Positions 51,422 to 51,536 of a stretch of 51,536 nt of DNA are shown here, piece by piece. Positions within the stretch are counted from its first letter, which is position 1. Every line of letters starts with the position of its first letter. Origin of the DNA: Candidatus Latescibacterota bacterium (GTDB lineage: Bacteria > Latescibacterota > UBA2968 > UBA8231). A model generated the notes under the pieces. It was given only the letters and a program-made list of their open reading frames with translations. It searched no databases and was not told the DNA's origin. The stretch lies in assembly GCA_022820485.1 (NCBI GenBank), contig JAJEFJ010000018.1, forward strand, positions 1 through 51,536, given 5' to 3'. The position numbers and the translations under genes are program-made.

Positions 51422-51536
51422 GACTTACGCAAGCGCCATTGGAATAGCAGGATTTTTGAGTTGCTGTCTCACGTAGTCAGCCAGCCCCCCGTATTTGACC
51501 TGATAAATGGTTTGTCCTGTTTGGTAGGCCACCTGC
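51421..51536 (-). mobile_element. End of an insertion sequence entering from the right edge
   Basis: The string GGACTTACGCA at 51421 has the form of IS terminal repeats as I recall them, and lies immediately after the HhH gene stop. The reverse strand is open from the right edge to a TAA inside that string. The other end of the element lies outside the window, so identity and target duplication cannot be checked. Confidence 0.55.
51425..51536 (-). CDS. C-terminal fragment of a probable transposase (5' end beyond window)
   Basis: Reading leftward from 51536 in frame gives about 36 residues, including QVAYQTGQTIYQVKYGG and PAIPMALA, then TAA at 51425-51427. The position, with the stop overlapping the supposed terminal repeat, is usual for compact insertion sequences. 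Too short for family assignment. Confidence 0.45.
   Translation of the reverse strand, partial: QVAYQTGQTIYQVKYGGLADYVRQQLKNPAIPMALA

Noticed and set aside
1..51536. tRNA, rRNA and known riboswitch signatures.
   Set aside because: Intergenic regions were read for TTCGA-type tRNA loops and long conserved RNA text; nothing convincing was found, though a covariance-model search could still reveal small RNAs.

Overview
The window looks like a chromosomal segment of an uncultured, moderately GC-rich Gram-negative bacterium. Outer-membrane beta-barrels, many lipoproteins with a lipobox Cys, a SurA-like parvulin and FadL and Omp85 family proteins all point to a two-membrane cell. Secreted proteins carry FlgD-like modules with the motifs NPFNPST or TPNGDG, of the kind used as type IX secretion (T9SS) sorting domains. 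A PorX-type response regulator (receiver plus PglZ) lies beside a Bacteroidota-style histidine kinase. This suggests the FCB superphylum or a relative such as Latescibacterota, Fibrobacterota or Gemmatimonadota. That placement is inference from gene content; no rRNA, tRNA or other phylogenetic marker was used.

Layout. 1-2919 (minus): a large secreted leucine-rich-repeat protein running off the left edge, translationally coupled to an M23 peptidase-like lipoprotein. 3488-6364 (minus): two sugar-acid dehydratases (enolase superfamily and IlvD/Edd family). 6493-9262 (plus): a 3-hydroxyacyl-CoA dehydrogenase, an NlpC/P60 lipoprotein and a GT-C type membrane glycosyltransferase. 9243-11051 (minus): a TIGR02206-type membrane protein and an Omp85-like barrel. 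11478-15951 (plus): three genes with overlapping stop and start codons (TPR lipoprotein, a giant HExxH-propeller-barrel fusion, a lipoprotein), closed by a bidirectional terminator. 16015-25566 (minus): Gly/Tyr-rich lipoprotein, FadL-type barrel, a second outer-membrane protein, TsaE, PorX-like regulator, histidine kinase, bactofilin, a 2-phosphoglycerate-kinase-like protein and a nucleotide-sugar epimerase. 25752-28207 (plus): zwf and glk behind a possible attenuator. 28216-30484: a small coiled-coil protein and a second protein with the same N-terminal cassette as the LRR protein, here followed by a dockerin and a PD40 propeller. 30686-34849: a SelA-like PLP lyase and glyA (minus), divergent from xylB (plus). 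35103-51421 (plus): parvulin, CBM9-like protein, a MITE-like insertion, then a tightly packed run of lipoprotein, three TPNGDG-ending discoidin-like paralogues, a large putative barrel, an FG-GAP/ASPIC protein, a TPR lipoprotein and a small helix-hairpin-helix lipoprotein. The window ends inside what looks like an insertion sequence.

How it fits together. Much of the region builds or uses the cell envelope. The strongest candidate for an undescribed system is 38093-47752: a lipoprotein, three size-graded secreted paralogues and a putative barrel, plausibly one surface complex served by a T9SS-like pathway. The PorX, kinase and FadL-barrel cluster 15-20 kb away could regulate or form part of that pathway. 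The rest is mainly carbohydrate metabolism: aldonate dehydratases, G6PD, glucokinase, xylulokinase, a nucleotide-sugar epimerase, CBM9 and a possible amino-sugar-acid lyase. Only sequence reading was used, with no database search.
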